The notes beneath the pieces were generated by a model. That model saw nothing but the letters and a program-made list of their open reading frames with translations, searched no databases and was not told the DNA's origin. From assembly GCF_030408555.1 (NCBI RefSeq), contig NZ_CP047048.1, forward strand, positions 1,922,001-1,986,000: a stretch of 64,000 nt of DNA, read 5' to 3'. The stretch comes from Corynebacterium aurimucosum. GTDB taxonomy: Bacteria > Actinomycetota > Actinomycetes > Mycobacteriales > Mycobacteriaceae. Positions within the stretch are counted from its first letter, which is position 1, and the number at the start of each line of letters is the position of its first letter. The translations under genes and the position numbers were made by a program. Of this stretch, positions 27,237 through 36,078 are shown in pieces.

Positions 27237-28808
27237 CTACATCGCGCTGGAAGGCTCCGTGGCGTTCACGGTGGGCTGCTCATTAGCTGTTGGTGCAGCT
27301 GTTTCGGAGTATTGCTCCGCTGGGGTCTGCGTTGCAGGGGCCTGCGGATCCGCCGGGACATACGTGGCCTCGCTGTCCGGGGCGCTATCAGTCGGCGTCG
27401 CCGGCTGGCCTGCATCCGTCGGTTCTTGGCCCGTGGGCTCAGTAGCCGGGGCATCCTGCGGCGTGCTATTCGGTGCGGCCGAAGGCTCAGACGGTTCCGC
27501 GGACTCAGAAGCTGCTTCTGAGTCCCCCATCCAGCGCGAAGGCGAAAGCCATCCGGCATCCACCCCATCCGGGTTGGCAGAGAAAAGGAGCAGCAGGCCC
27601 ACCACGCCGAGCGAGGCGAAGAGTCCCATAGTGGAGGCGCGCACGCGCCCGCCCAGCGTCCAGAAATACTGCCACTTAGTCTCCGGCTTATCGGCGCGCC
27701 AGATGCCGCCCTTGTAGTCGTCCTCTTCCTCGTCGTTGGATTCATCGGAGAACGCCGGACGGCCTGGGCCGTCATCCATGTTCTCCTGAGGCTCCTCGGC
27801 GGCATCCGCCACAGCGTCCGTAGCGATGACCTCCGTCTGCGCCTCAGCCGCGCTATCCGACGTCGCGCTGTGCTGCGAGAGCTCAGCAGTATCTGCCGCC
27901 GGCATGACGGTGGTGGGGGTGGTGGTATCGGAGGCATCGTCAAGCACCTGCGGGGCATCGCCCGGCAAGCCCTCCGCCGTGGGCAGCTTGTAGAGATCCC
28001 AGAAGGAGGACAGCAGGGCTGAGCGAATAGCGCGCTCCACCGCCCACTGGCGGGCGGGGTTTACCTGCACCAAGACGCGATACTGTACCTGCCAGGGCTG
28101 GCCAGCCGCAGTGGGTGCGGTAAGCCCGGTAGCGGGCAGGACGTCGAGCTCGCCAGCTACATCCTCGCGGATTTCCGGGGCACCGAGGGCGTGCTGAGAA
28201 ATCTTTTCCACCTGCTCGGTGATCTCCGGCAAGGAATCGCCCTCATGAACCGGGATGGCAATATCCACCACCGCACGGGACCACTCTTGGGAGAAGTTCG
28301 TGACCACGCCGGCAGAACCATTGGGCACCATGACGACTTCACCGGTGGGCGTGCGCACCGTCGTCGTACGCAGAGTCAGCGATACCACGGTGCCTTCCAC
28401 ACCCGTCACGCCGTCGAAGCTGACGTAATCCCCCACACCGAACTGCTTTTCCGACAGGATGAAGAAACCCGCGAGGAAATCACCGATGATGGACTGCGCA
28501 CCGAAACCGACGGCAGCCGAGACGACGGTCGCCGGAATCGCCGCGCCGAGGGGTGGCACCCCAAGATTGGACAGCGCAGCCAGCACGAGCAGGAAGTACA
28601 CCACCGCCTGCGCCACATAGACCAGCGCCCCGGCAAGCGCTAGGCGCGCTTTGGTGGATTCTTGGTTCTCATCCAAACGGGACTCAATCACCCGCACGGC
28701 CAGCCGGCCGATACGCGGGATGAGAATGCCCAACAGAAGCATTCCCAACAGCGGCAAGCCATGGTCCACGATGGCCTGCCAGATGGCGAACATGTAGTAC
28801 TTCAGCAT
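27237..28808 (-). CDS. mscCG: MscS-type mechanosensitive channel, MscCG-like
   Basis: A 523-residue channel. Three N-terminal membrane helices end in the pore helix (AAIPATVVSAAVGFGAQSIIGDFLAGFFILSEKQFGVGDYV), followed by the MscS beta domain with VVMVPNGSAG. After a long acidic linker there is a fourth membrane helix (TMGLFASLGVVGLLLLFSA) and a Pro/Thr/Glu-rich tail outside. This extra C-terminal domain is the hallmark of C. glutamicum MscCG, which releases glutamate and protects against osmotic down-shock. It is the last gene of a run TRIC-SBP-MscCG with gaps of about 40 bases. Confidence 0.92.
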   Translation of the reverse strand: MLKYYMFAIWQAIVDHGLPLLGMLLLGILIPRIGRLAVRVIESRLDENQESTKARLALAGALVYVAQAVVYFLLVLAALSNLGVPPLGAAIPATVVSAAVGFGAQSIIGDFLAGFFILSEKQFGVGDYVSFDGVTGVEGTVVSLTLRTTTVRTPTGEVVMVPNGSAGVVTNFSQEWSRAVVDIAIPVHEGDSLPEITEQVEKISQHALGAPEIREDVAGELDVLPATGLTAPTAAGQPWQVQYRVLVQVNPARQWAVERAIRSALLSSFWDLYKLPTAEGLPGDAPQVLDDASDTTTPTTVMPAADTAELSQHSATSDSAAEAQTEVIATDAVADAAEEPQENMDDGPGRPAFSDESNDEEEDDYKGGIWRADKPETKWQYFWTLGGRVRASTMGLFASLGVVGLLLLFSANPDGVDAGWLSPSRWMGDSEAASESAEPSEPSAAPNSTPQDAPATEPTGQEPTDAGQPATPTDSAPDSEATYVPADPQAPATQTPAEQYSETAAPTANEQPTVNATEPSSAM

Positions 28809-28851
28809 TTCGCCGAGATTACTCCTTCAGGCTGATAGAACCCTTGGAACT

Positions 28852-30450
28852 TTAAGCGCGGTGGATGAGATAGTAATTCGGGGTGGGCTTCCACGTGAAG
28901 CCGGCGGGGACGATATCTGCGCCGTAAGCGGTGTAAGACTTTGTCGTCCACAGCGGGATGGCCGGCATCTTTTCCAGCAGCAAGCTCTGCGCTTCGGTGT
29001 AGTACTTCTGGGCTTCCTCGTGGTCTTGTGCCTTACCTGCCTTTTCCAGCAACTTATCGTATTCACGGCTGCTAAAGCCTGACTCATTCTCTGAGGAGTA
29101 GGAAGCATACAAGGGAACCAAGAAGGTCGATTCCTCTGGAAACTCCGCCTGCCAGATCGTGCGGAAGGCCCCGGTGATGTGGCGGGCAGTAACCTCTTTG
29201 CGCAGGTCCTTCAAGGTGCCAAACTCTTGGCCCTCCGCGGGAACGCCGAGGGTATCCGTCAGCTGTTTCGCCACCGCGTCAATCCACGTCTTGTGGCCGC
29301 CATCGACGTTATAGCCAATGCTGAACGGGCCCTCGAAGGGTTTTAGCTCTTCCGCCTGCGCCCACAGCTCGCGGGCCTTGTCCGGCTGGTAGGTCAGCAC
29401 GTCGGCTCCTTCCGGGGCGGGCGGGGTGGAGCCAAAGAGGGGCGCGACGAAACTGGTGGCCGGAACCACCATGTCGTGGAAGACTTCTTGAGCAATTTTT
29501 TCGCGGTCCACCGCCATGGACATAGCGCGGCGGCGCAAGCGCCCAGCCTCACCGCGGAAATTCGCGTCATTGGCGGGGATGGTGATTTCCATGATGGAGC
29601 CACCTGGCTTAGTCAGCGCACGCTCACCCAGGTCCTTTTCGAAGCTGCCGAGTCTCTCCGACGGGATGCGCGTGAGCACGTCCAACCGGCCTTCGACGAG
29701 ATCCTGGTAGGCCTTCTCTTCCGAGGAGTAGACAACGAACGTGATTCCCTCGTTTTGTGGCTTGCGCGGACCGTTATAGCGCGGGTTCGGCACGAGGGTT
29801 ATTGCCTTCTCACGCTCCCAAGAGGCCAGCATGTACGGTCCGCTGCCGATGGGTTCCATTCCGCGCTCGCTCAACTTGTCTTGGTCTTCGGAACGCATGG
29901 GGAAAAAGACCGAATAACCCAGCCTCTCCAGGAATCCCGCCGTGGGACGTGAGAGCTGAATGAGGAAGGACTTCTGCCCCGTGACCGTCAGGCCACGCAT
30001 AGTCTTGCCGCCCTCGTGGAAACCTAGGATCGGTTCAAAATGGTGCGCAGACAGCAGCGACTGGTTTACCGCGGTATTCCACGTATCGACGAAGTCCTCA
30101 GCAGTAACGTTCGAGCCATCGGAGAACTCTGCGTCCTCACGAATCACCACGTCATAGGTCGTGTCATCGACCTGTGTGATGGATTCCGCCATGTCATAGT
30201 GGGTATCACCATCTTCATCCAGATACATCAATCCGGAATACACCAAGTTGATGATGGTCTGCCCCGGCACATCGTTGGAATCAGCCGGGATGAGGGTGCG
30301 CTGCGGCTCTGAAATATCAGTGGTGATGAGGTCTAAGCCTGAGGTATCAATGCGGTCCGGTTCCGAAGCGCAGCTCACCACCGCAGGTGCCACTGCCCCC
30401 GACACTGCCAGCACCCCCAGCAGGCCCAGAAAAGAACGCCTCGACGTCAC
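28852..30450 (-). CDS. ABC transporter substrate-binding lipoprotein (family 5)
   Basis: A 532-residue solute-binding protein of the peptide/opine/nickel class (SBP_bac_5). The signal peptide has a twin-arginine motif (TSRRSFLGLLGVLAVSG) and a lipobox-like VVSC, so it is probably exported folded and anchored by lipid. The mature part has the family's YDVVIREDAEFSDGSNVTAEDFVDTWN segment. It delivers oligopeptides or similar ligands to an ABC importer, but no permease or ATPase gene is adjacent. The GTG start at 30450 has GAGGTG upstream. It lies between two channel genes. Confidence 0.9.
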   Translation of the reverse strand: MTSRRSFLGLLGVLAVSGAVAPAVVSCASEPDRIDTSGLDLITTDISEPQRTLIPADSNDVPGQTIINLVYSGLMYLDEDGDTHYDMAESITQVDDTTYDVVIREDAEFSDGSNVTAEDFVDTWNTAVNQSLLSAHHFEPILGFHEGGKTMRGLTVTGQKSFLIQLSRPTAGFLERLGYSVFFPMRSEDQDKLSERGMEPIGSGPYMLASWEREKAITLVPNPRYNGPRKPQNEGITFVVYSSEEKAYQDLVEGRLDVLTRIPSERLGSFEKDLGERALTKPGGSIMEITIPANDANFRGEAGRLRRRAMSMAVDREKIAQEVFHDMVVPATSFVAPLFGSTPPAPEGADVLTYQPDKARELWAQAEELKPFEGPFSIGYNVDGGHKTWIDAVAKQLTDTLGVPAEGQEFGTLKDLRKEVTARHITGAFRTIWQAEFPEESTFLVPLYASYSSENESGFSSREYDKLLEKAGKAQDHEEAQKYYTEAQSLLLEKMPAIPLWTTKSYTAYGADIVPAGFTWKPTPNYYLIHRA

Positions 30451-30488
30451 GCGCTCATCACCTCACTTTCACCCATACTTTAAAGCAT

Positions 30489-31571
30489 CTAATCATCCCT
30501 CTTTTCATAGCGACGCATGAGCCTTTCCACCAGTTCATCGGTGAGCTGATCATCAGCCAAAATGCGGTCCAGAAGCTCGCGCGGTGAGGGCTCATCGGCG
30601 CTCGGGGTCTCATAGGAGTCACCGCTTAGATCCACACCGAAGTCGGAGGTTTCTACTTCCGCGGTGGCGGGCTCCATCATCTCTGACATCTCTGCTACTT
30701 CCTCGTTGAAGGAGTCGAGGAACTCGTTGGCGTCGATAGCCGCTTCCGCACGCCGCTTGCCGGCTCGTACCTCGCGCTCAATACGGCGTTGCAGTGCCTT
30801 TTCCATTTGGTTGTGGCGCCAGGAGCGCAGCTTCGTGGGCTCTAGGCGACGCCCCACGGCCCTACCCTTACTCTCCGCCTTACGCGCCATCACCATGACG
30901 TAGGCCGCGGTGTCATTGACTGGCGCCCACTCTTGGCGGGCAGGTACGCGCCACCCGGCCCAAATACCCAGCATCGTCATCACAAAGGAGACAATGGGGC
31001 CCAGGATGATTCCCCAGGCCAGGTAGCCGGCCGAATCCGCGCCCAGCACCACCAGGGCACAAGCCACCGCGGGAATCACGGTGGGGGTGTTATCCCCGAA
31101 GACGGCCGGCTCGCGGCCCATGGCGATATCACGAATCATGGATCCGCCCGTGGCCGTGAACACACCCATCATGATGCAGGGAATCAGCGGCAGGCCATAG
31201 GCAATAGCCTTGAGCGCGCCTGTCGACGCCCACAGCGCCGAGACCACCGCATCACCATGCGACTGCACATAGTCCCACGTCTTGCCTTTGAAGTAGACGA
31301 AGCGGGCGATGATGGCTCCGGTAAACGCCAGGTAGAGGTACTCCGGCTGGCTCATCGCGGCGACGGTTCCGCGGTTGATGAGCACGTCACGGATCATGCC
31401 GCCGCCGAGGGAAGAGAACATCGCGATGAAGAAGAAGCCCACGATGTCATAGCCGCGCTGCCGCGCCATCGTTCCGCCAATCATGCCCATGAGGAGGACA
31501 CCAATGATGTCGGACCAGTAGTACAGCGACTCGATCAATGGGTCCATCTCGACAACGCTCATAGTGGTCAT
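30489..31571 (-). CDS. TRIC-type (UPF0126) cation channel protein
   Basis: A 360-residue membrane protein. Seven helices carry the duplicated glycine motif of the TRIC family: SSLGGGMIRDVLINRGT in the first half and TATGGSMIRDIAMGREPAVF in the second. Prokaryotic TRIC channels conduct monovalent cations as trimers. After the membrane part come about 130 charged residues (RRIEREVRAGKRRAEAAI and an acidic stretch) that are unusual for the family and should be cytoplasmic. ATG codons at 31571 and 31562 are both possible starts. It is the first gene of the apparent TRIC-SBP-MscCG transcription unit. Confidence 0.9.
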   Translation of the reverse strand: MTTMSVVEMDPLIESLYYWSDIIGVLLMGMIGGTMARQRGYDIVGFFFIAMFSSLGGGMIRDVLINRGTVAAMSQPEYLYLAFTGAIIARFVYFKGKTWDYVQSHGDAVVSALWASTGALKAIAYGLPLIPCIMMGVFTATGGSMIRDIAMGREPAVFGDNTPTVIPAVACALVVLGADSAGYLAWGIILGPIVSFVMTMLGIWAGWRVPARQEWAPVNDTAAYVMVMARKAESKGRAVGRRLEPTKLRSWRHNQMEKALQRRIEREVRAGKRRAEAAIDANEFLDSFNEEVAEMSEMMEPATAEVETSDFGVDLSGDSYETPSADEPSPRELLDRILADDQLTDELVERLMRRYEKRDD

Positions 31572-31662
31572 CGTAACGGGTAGCGAGCGGATTCTCGCAT
31601 TAAGGAGCTATTCCTTGGAATGCTCCGCCTAAATGCTGACCTACGAGGGCTCAGAACAGGAG

Positions 31663-32091
31663 CTAATGCTCGTAGAGCTCGTTGTAGGCTTTCTCAATCC
31701 AAATGACGTAAAACACTTCCCCGTCTTTCCAGCCCGCAAAAGGGAGATTCCCTTTATGGCGGTAAACCCGGAATCTCTCGACATCCTGAAACTGCCGAGG
31801 AATCTGAGGAATAATCGCGCTTGCCGGAATAAACTCTGAGCCGAGTCCGTGCTTGGGATGCTGTGCCAGCTCTTTCCATGAAAGCACTGACCGTTTGTGC
31901 CATTTTTCTAGAAACTCTGCGCGCATCGAATCATCTAGTTCTTCGAATCCCCACCCCTTCTGCAGGAATCGCGTTGACAGGAGCGGATAGTCAGCCCGCG
32001 AGCTACGAAGAGCATCCACGACGCTTGAGGCTGGGGCGCTCCTCACCCCTCTGGTTGGCCTACTCCCCCGTCGTTTACTTTTCTTGCTCAC
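31663..32091 (-). CDS. Putative toxin partner of the Panacea antitoxin
   Basis: A 142-residue protein. A basic head (SKKSKRRGSRPTRG) precedes a compact C-terminal domain with FRVYRHKGNLPFAGWKDGEVFYVIWIEKAYNELYEH, a beta-strand pattern of small RelE/ParE-like toxins (Arg/Lys, then F-x-V-x-W-I-E). I cannot name the family. The start is taken as the GTG at 32091, 2 bases after the antitoxin stop, so translation probably continues from the upstream gene; there is no ribosome site of its own. Panacea (SocA-like) antitoxins are known to pair with many unrelated toxins, which is why I call this a toxin. Confidence 0.6.
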   Translation of the reverse strand: MSKKSKRRGSRPTRGVRSAPASSVVDALRSSRADYPLLSTRFLQKGWGFEELDDSMRAEFLEKWHKRSVLSWKELAQHPKHGLGSEFIPASAIIPQIPRQFQDVERFRVYRHKGNLPFAGWKDGEVFYVIWIEKAYNELYEH

Positions 32092-32093
32092 AG

Positions 32094-32543
32094 CTAGCAG
32101 AAATAGTTCTTCAGATCGGCATCCGTTATTTCCAACCCGCGTTTGCCTTCGACGAAGTTCTTCTTCCAAGGAGATTCGGTGTGGGTTTTATTCCGCAATG
32201 CCCATGCGGAATAAGGACCATATTTGTCCCACACTTCAATCAAATCCTGCTCAACGTCGCGGTAATCATCCCAGTTGAAATCATCCGAGATGAACTCATC
32301 GGGGTCGATGGGAAGCTTTCCGTAGTGCTTAACGTCATGGTAGACATCTACGACTACTGGGCCATGTGCCCATGCTTCCATTCGTTCAGGAAAAAGCGGC
32401 AGACCATCAGAATTGCGCATATGCAGCCCCTTGGCGTAGTAAAGAAGCTTTTGAAGCTTGAGCTGCGTAATTTCTGCATCGTCAGTTTCATCAGCCCACG
32501 CCACGAACCATTCAGCTATTTGCCGCGCCGTATATTGTTCCAT
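32094..32543 (-). CDS. Panacea/SocA-like domain antitoxin (DUF4065)
   Basis: A 149-residue protein matching the SocA/GepA (DUF4065, Panacea) family: AEWFVAWADETDDAEITQLKLQKLLYYAKGLHM with the Q-K-L-L-Y-Y/A motif, then EAWAHGPVVVDVYHDVKHYG. The domain neutralises many different toxins, in Caulobacter as a ClpXP adaptor for SocB. GGAGG lies before the ATG at 32543. It is the first gene of a two-gene operon with the putative toxin and is located just beside a tRNA gene. Confidence 0.85.
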   Translation of the reverse strand: MEQYTARQIAEWFVAWADETDDAEITQLKLQKLLYYAKGLHMRNSDGLPLFPERMEAWAHGPVVVDVYHDVKHYGKLPIDPDEFISDDFNWDDYRDVEQDLIEVWDKYGPYSAWALRNKTHTESPWKKNFVEGKRGLEITDADLKNYFC

Positions 32544-32678
32544 GTCTGCCCTCCTTCCAGTTCCTGCCAAGAGTACAACAGGCCCGAGACACGGCACCAT
32601 CCCAACGTTCGAAACGACGTACAACGCACCCCAAAAAAGGACAGCATAAAAGGAATGAGCAATGGAAGCTTCGAATTG

Positions 32679-32752
32679 TGGGGCCACCGGGGCTCGAACC
32701 CGGGACCAACGGATTATGAGTCCGTAGCTCTAACCGACTGAGCTATAGCCCC
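32679..32752 (-). tRNA. tRNA with CAT anticodon (Met, or Ile2)
   Basis: A 74-base cloverleaf on the minus strand: acceptor GGGGCTA/TGGCCCC with one imperfect pair, D arm TAGCTCAGTCGGTTAGAGC, anticodon stem CGGA/TCCG with loop CTCATAA, and T arm CCGGG-TTCGAGC-CCCGG. The anticodon CAU fits elongator Met or lysidine-modified Ile2. It lacks the initiator C1-A72 mismatch features, so it is not fMet. CCA is not encoded. Confidence 0.9.
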
Positions 32753-32964
32753 GCGTATTCCCTGCATGCTTTTGCGCACACAGCGAATCCGCTCCCAGCA
32801 ACATTAATCGGCGGGCCCAGAAAACGACAATTTAGGCCCCTGAAATCGCTGTCTGAACTTCGACAGCACTCTTCCGCCCTTTCACCGCCAGGGAGGAGCC
32901 AAGGCACGCTTCTGCTCACTTTTTAGTCGGGCTGGGTTCTAGGACGCTGGGTAAGCTGCCAGGC

Positions 32965-33390
32965 TTATTCCTCCTTTTTCATCCTTCTGGCTTGCCTGCG
33001 CGCGCGGCGTCGCGCGCGCTTTGCTGTGCGGATGTCCACGACCCAACGCGGAACAAAAGGCCACGGAAGCGGAATCCCAATCGCCCCCGTAAACCCAATA
33101 ACCCCGATGACAAAAGCCGCCACGAGCGGAACAATCAGCACCGTTTCGACGGACTCGGGAAGGTTCGCACTTGCCAACAACCCTGTGACACCGGCCGCGC
33201 CCATAATGAGTGTGCCATAAGGATAAATGAAGAGGACGCCATCGCTTTCCGCGCCTGTTGCATCGGCTGAGTCGTACCACTCTTCTGATTGGGGATTCCT
33301 CCGCACGTACCGTATATAAAAGGTCCAGTAGGCCACCATGACCAGCACTAAACCGACGCATACGAGCAGCCCAGTGGTATCCCCGTCCAT
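32965..33390 (-). CDS. Hypothetical three-helix membrane protein
   Basis: A 141-residue membrane protein. Hydrophobic segments: GLLVCVGLVLVMVAYWTFYI near the N-terminus, LIMGAAGVTGLLASA, and VLIVPLVAAFVIGVIGFTGAIG. The C-terminus is a strongly basic tail (KRARRRARRQARRMKK), which places it in the cytoplasm. GGAGG lies before the ATG at 33390, so the longer frame is not used. I recognise no family. It stands between a tRNA and a divergent AAA ATPase. Confidence 0.6.
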   Translation of the reverse strand: MDGDTTGLLVCVGLVLVMVAYWTFYIRYVRRNPQSEEWYDSADATGAESDGVLFIYPYGTLIMGAAGVTGLLASANLPESVETVLIVPLVAAFVIGVIGFTGAIGIPLPWPFVPRWVVDIRTAKRARRRARRQARRMKKEE

Positions 33391-33529
33391 AGGATATGGC
33401 CTCCTGTGGTTGCTAGTTGCGGTATGTAAACAGACGCTACCAGCCGCCACTAAGATGAGTCCGAAATCCGGATGCGGGCACGCACCCGGTTCTAAAACAG
33501 CCGTCTATGATCCGGCATGCGTGAGCCTG

Positions 33530-33535
33530 TAGTGT
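33530..33535 (+). promoter_or_regulatory. Putative -10 box of leaderless ATPase gene
   Basis: TAGTGT, 7 bases before the ATG at 33543, with no Shine-Dalgarno sequence. Confidence 0.35.
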
Positions 33536-33542
33536 CGCGACC

Positions 33543-34877
33543 ATGAGGCTCCTTTCCTTTAGCGTGTCCAACTTCCGCAGCATCCGCGCCACGCAGACGC
33601 TTTCGCTGTACCACCATTGGCAGCACTCCACCGCGCCGAAGGAAGGTTGGGAGCAGGTCAGCGACCCCATCACCGTCCTTATCGGCCCCACTGCATCCGG
33701 AAAGAGCAGCGTCCTCAACGCCCTCGCCTTCGCCTTGCTCGCCATCGAGTCCTCCGCCACCACCTGGCTTGCCGACGCCCCACCCAACCAACTCCCCCAC
33801 GCCCCGTACCGCCTCAACCCCCGCACGCAACGCCTACCCAGCACTTTTGAGCTGGAATTTGAGCTCGATGGCGTGCGCTATCTCTACGGCTTCCAGTGGA
33901 GCTTTACCGGCGTGCATGCCGAGTGGCTCAGCCGCGTGCCCTCGACCAGGTGGAGCCCCTGCTTTGTGCGCACCCGCGGTGAGGAAGTGCAGTGGACTAA
34001 GTCCTTTATGGACAAGGGGGATGTGGCCAAGCTCGGCCCCGTGACAGACACCGAGCTGATCCTGTCTGCCGGCCTGCGCGATGAGCACCCCATCCTCGCC
34101 CCGCTAGCGCGCGCCCTAGTGCACGACGTGGCCTACCTGCCGCACGGGCACACCGCGATGAACACTACCGCACGCATCACCACCCTTATCCGCACCGGCA
34201 AGCTCCACCTGCATGAGTCTGCCGCCTTGCTGCGCGCGGCCGATGCCGGAATCCACTCTGTGCGGCTCAACCAGGACCACATCCCGGAGCACGTCTTCCG
34301 CCAGATGCGCCCCGTCATCGACGCGCTCAGCCGCAATAGCGGCAGCATCCACCGCCCCAACGAGTTCAGTGCCTACTCCGATGCTGAGATCGAATCCCTG
34401 CTGCACGCCATCATCGTGGAGCACAAGACCGATGATTCCTTCTACGAGCTGAAGCTGACCGATGAATCCGGCGGCACACAAAACTGGATGGCCACCGCTC
34501 CCCTGATGCTGGATACTCTGCGCCGCGGCGGGATCCTGGTTGCCGATGAGCTGGATTCCGCCCTGCGCCCAGCTCTTCTCGACTTCCTCATCCACGCCTT
34601 TAACGAGCCCAGCATCAACGTCAACGGCGCGCAGCTCATCTTTGCCTCCCACGCCTTCAGCGCCCTCGAACGCGCCGGCGAGCTGGGCCTTAGCCCAGAA
34701 AGCTTCTGGTCCGTGGAGAAGACCGATGCCGGCGAATCGGAGCTGCACAACCTCAGCGGCACAGACTTGTCACTGGACAACCCCGACGCCACCCATCACT
34801 TCCTGCGCAAGCGCTACGGTATCGCTTCCCGTGAGGCCCTCAATGCCCTCAAGGAGCTCGTCACGGCCAGCGCGTGA
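33543..34877 (+). CDS. AAA family ATPase (RloA/AAA_15-like)
   Basis: A 444-residue SMC-like ATPase. The N-terminus is LLSFSVSNFRSIRATQTLSL, then Walker A in LIGPTASGKSSVLNAL, Walker B in GGILVADELDSALRP and a switch histidine in LIFASHAFSALE. This is the pattern of RloA/AbiLi-type ATPases, several of which act in phage defence with a nuclease partner (RloB). No RloB-like gene is adjacent; the next gene is the peroxidase. It could be a stand-alone ATPase of unknown role. Its codon choice and GC content look like the backbone. Confidence 0.8.
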   Translation: MRLLSFSVSNFRSIRATQTLSLYHHWQHSTAPKEGWEQVSDPITVLIGPTASGKSSVLNALAFALLAIESSATTWLADAPPNQLPHAPYRLNPRTQRLPSTFELEFELDGVRYLYGFQWSFTGVHAEWLSRVPSTRWSPCFVRTRGEEVQWTKSFMDKGDVAKLGPVTDTELILSAGLRDEHPILAPLARALVHDVAYLPHGHTAMNTTARITTLIRTGKLHLHESAALLRAADAGIHSVRLNQDHIPEHVFRQMRPVIDALSRNSGSIHRPNEFSAYSDAEIESLLHAIIVEHKTDDSFYELKLTDESGGTQNWMATAPLMLDTLRRGGILVADELDSALRPALLDFLIHAFNEPSINVNGAQLIFASHAFSALERAGELGLSPESFWSVEKTDAGESELHNLSGTDLSLDNPDATHHFLRKRYGIASREALNALKELVTASA

Positions 34878-34940
34878 GCAAGCTTCCATTCCCGCGTACA
34901 ATCGGCGCCCCAGAACCTCTCAACCACGAAGGAGTTACTC

Positions 34941-35360
34941 ATGACCGCCGCCTACACCACCGAAGCACTCTCCACTGGCTCTGGCCGCGATGGCCGCACC
35001 GTCGTCCAGGAATCTGACCTCGACTTCACCATGACTACCCCGAAGGAAATGGGCGGCAGTGGCGAAGGCGTTAACCCCGAGCAGCTCTTCGCCGCCGGCT
35101 ACGCCGCCTGCTTCCACTCCGCACTGAAGGCTGTGGCGAAGGACAAGGACGTCGACGTCACCGACTCCGCCGTCGGCGCGCGCGTGACCCTCAACAACGG
35201 TTCCGAGGGCTTCTTCCTCAGCGTCGAGCTCGAGGTCACCATCCCCGGCCTGGCCCCAGAGGACGCCCAAGCGCTTGCCGACGCCGCCCACGAGATGTGC
35301 CCCTATTCCAAGGCCACCCGCAGCAACATCGATGTCACCGTCACCGTGGCGGAGGACTAA
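34941..35360 (+). CDS. Organic hydroperoxide resistance protein (Ohr/OsmC)
   Basis: A 139-residue thiol peroxidase. Two redox-active cysteines are at the family positions: GYAACFHSAL and HEMCPYSKATRSNIDV. The N-terminal TGSGRDGRT and N-P-E-Q-L-F-A-A-G-Y are also typical of Ohr. It reduces organic hydroperoxides, usually with lipoylated partners. AAGGAG lies 7 bases before the ATG at 34941. The usual MarR regulator OhrR is not adjacent. It converges with the PIN gene with 9 bases between the stops. Confidence 0.93.
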   Translation: MTAAYTTEALSTGSGRDGRTVVQESDLDFTMTTPKEMGGSGEGVNPEQLFAAGYAACFHSALKAVAKDKDVDVTDSAVGARVTLNNGSEGFFLSVELEVTIPGLAPEDAQALADAAHEMCPYSKATRSNIDVTVTVAED

Positions 35361-35369
35361 GAAAAGGCT

Positions 35370-35942
35370 CTACTGACGCGCAAGGACTTTTAATGCCTCG
35401 CGCACTGCTCCGGCAAAGTTCGGACAACCTGCCCGCTTTAGTGCATGATCCAACCCCCGAAAACCAGATTGTGTTTGCCAGTAATCAAGTTGCTGCTTCG
35501 TACATCTCAAGACTAAGTGCGGTGCGGAATCGTGAACGAGCATGAGGAAATCATCTGCGCTCACAATTTCGTAGTGCTGCGCATCAGAAGACATAGTTAT
35601 GTCGTCCTGTGAGTTATCAGTCAAGACAATGTCAGCGTGCGAAGCAACCGCTGCAGCATGGACATGGTAATCATCCTGGTCCAAGCCATCGAAAGGAAGG
35701 TCCCCTGGGAAGTCGCATAGGATTTCCTCCATCACCGCCCCAACCTTTTTGACACGATCGTTAACAATCTTCCCTGGCGCTTTAGGGAATTTCCGCCGCA
35801 GAACTCGTATGACTTCCGCAAGTACGTCTTGCGACGTATAAAACACAAACATGCTCCCTGACAGGCACTGCAGCGCAAACAACCAATCAAGGATCGTACG
35901 ACTCGCTAAGATGTTTGCATCAACGAATACTCTCTGCGGCAT
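35370..35942 (-). CDS. PIN-domain ribonuclease toxin
   Basis: A 190-residue PIN_3-type protein. RVFVDANILASRT has the first catalytic Asp; DQDDYHVHAAAVASHADIVLTDN carries the later acidic cluster (D-D and T-D-N). Such proteins cleave RNA and pair with a helix-turn-helix antitoxin encoded upstream. Here the likely antitoxin (37664-38107) is separated by a complete IS481 element. A TATCCT box (35950-35955), 7 bases before the ATG at 35942, could drive the toxin alone as a leaderless mRNA; a TTG at 35948 is a less likely start. All family residues seem intact. Confidence 0.82.
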   Translation of the reverse strand: MPQRVFVDANILASRTILDWLFALQCLSGSMFVFYTSQDVLAEVIRVLRRKFPKAPGKIVNDRVKKVGAVMEEILCDFPGDLPFDGLDQDDYHVHAAAVASHADIVLTDNSQDDITMSSDAQHYEIVSADDFLMLVHDSAPHLVLRCTKQQLDYWQTQSGFRGLDHALKRAGCPNFAGAVREALKVLARQ

Positions 35943-35949
35943 ACTCAAC

Positions 35950-35955
35950 AGGATA
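35950..35955 (-). promoter_or_regulatory. Putative -10 box of the PIN gene
   Basis: TATCCT on the minus strand, 7 bases before the ATG at 35942 and outside the IS481 insertion. Confidence 0.35.
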
Positions 35956-35978
35956 CTGAGGGGACTAAGCCTACGCAG

Positions 35979-35993
35979 AAGCTAGCTTTAACC
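35979..35993. repeat. Target-site duplication, left copy
   Basis: AAGCTAGCTTTAACC, identical to 37639-37653 on the other side of the IS481 element. Confidence 0.9.
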
Positions 35994-36009
35994 TGTTATG
36001 TCCATAGGG

Positions 36010-36051
36010 TTTTTGGACATGGAGTCCGGTGTCTTTTTGGACACGGAGTCC
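36010..36051. repeat. Iterated 18-bp motif in the left IS481 end
   Basis: TTTTTGGACATGGAGTCC (36010-36027) and TTTTTGGACACGGAGTCC (36034-36051) repeat every 24 bases, and a further TTGGACAC follows. They are likely transposase binding sites. Confidence 0.7.
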
Positions 36052-36078
36052 ATGGATGTCTTGGACACTTCTAGCGGT

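Noticed and set aside
33543..34877. Reading the AAA ATPase as half of an RloA/RloB or retron-like system
   Set aside because: No RloB-like nuclease, reverse transcriptase or structured RNA is next to it.
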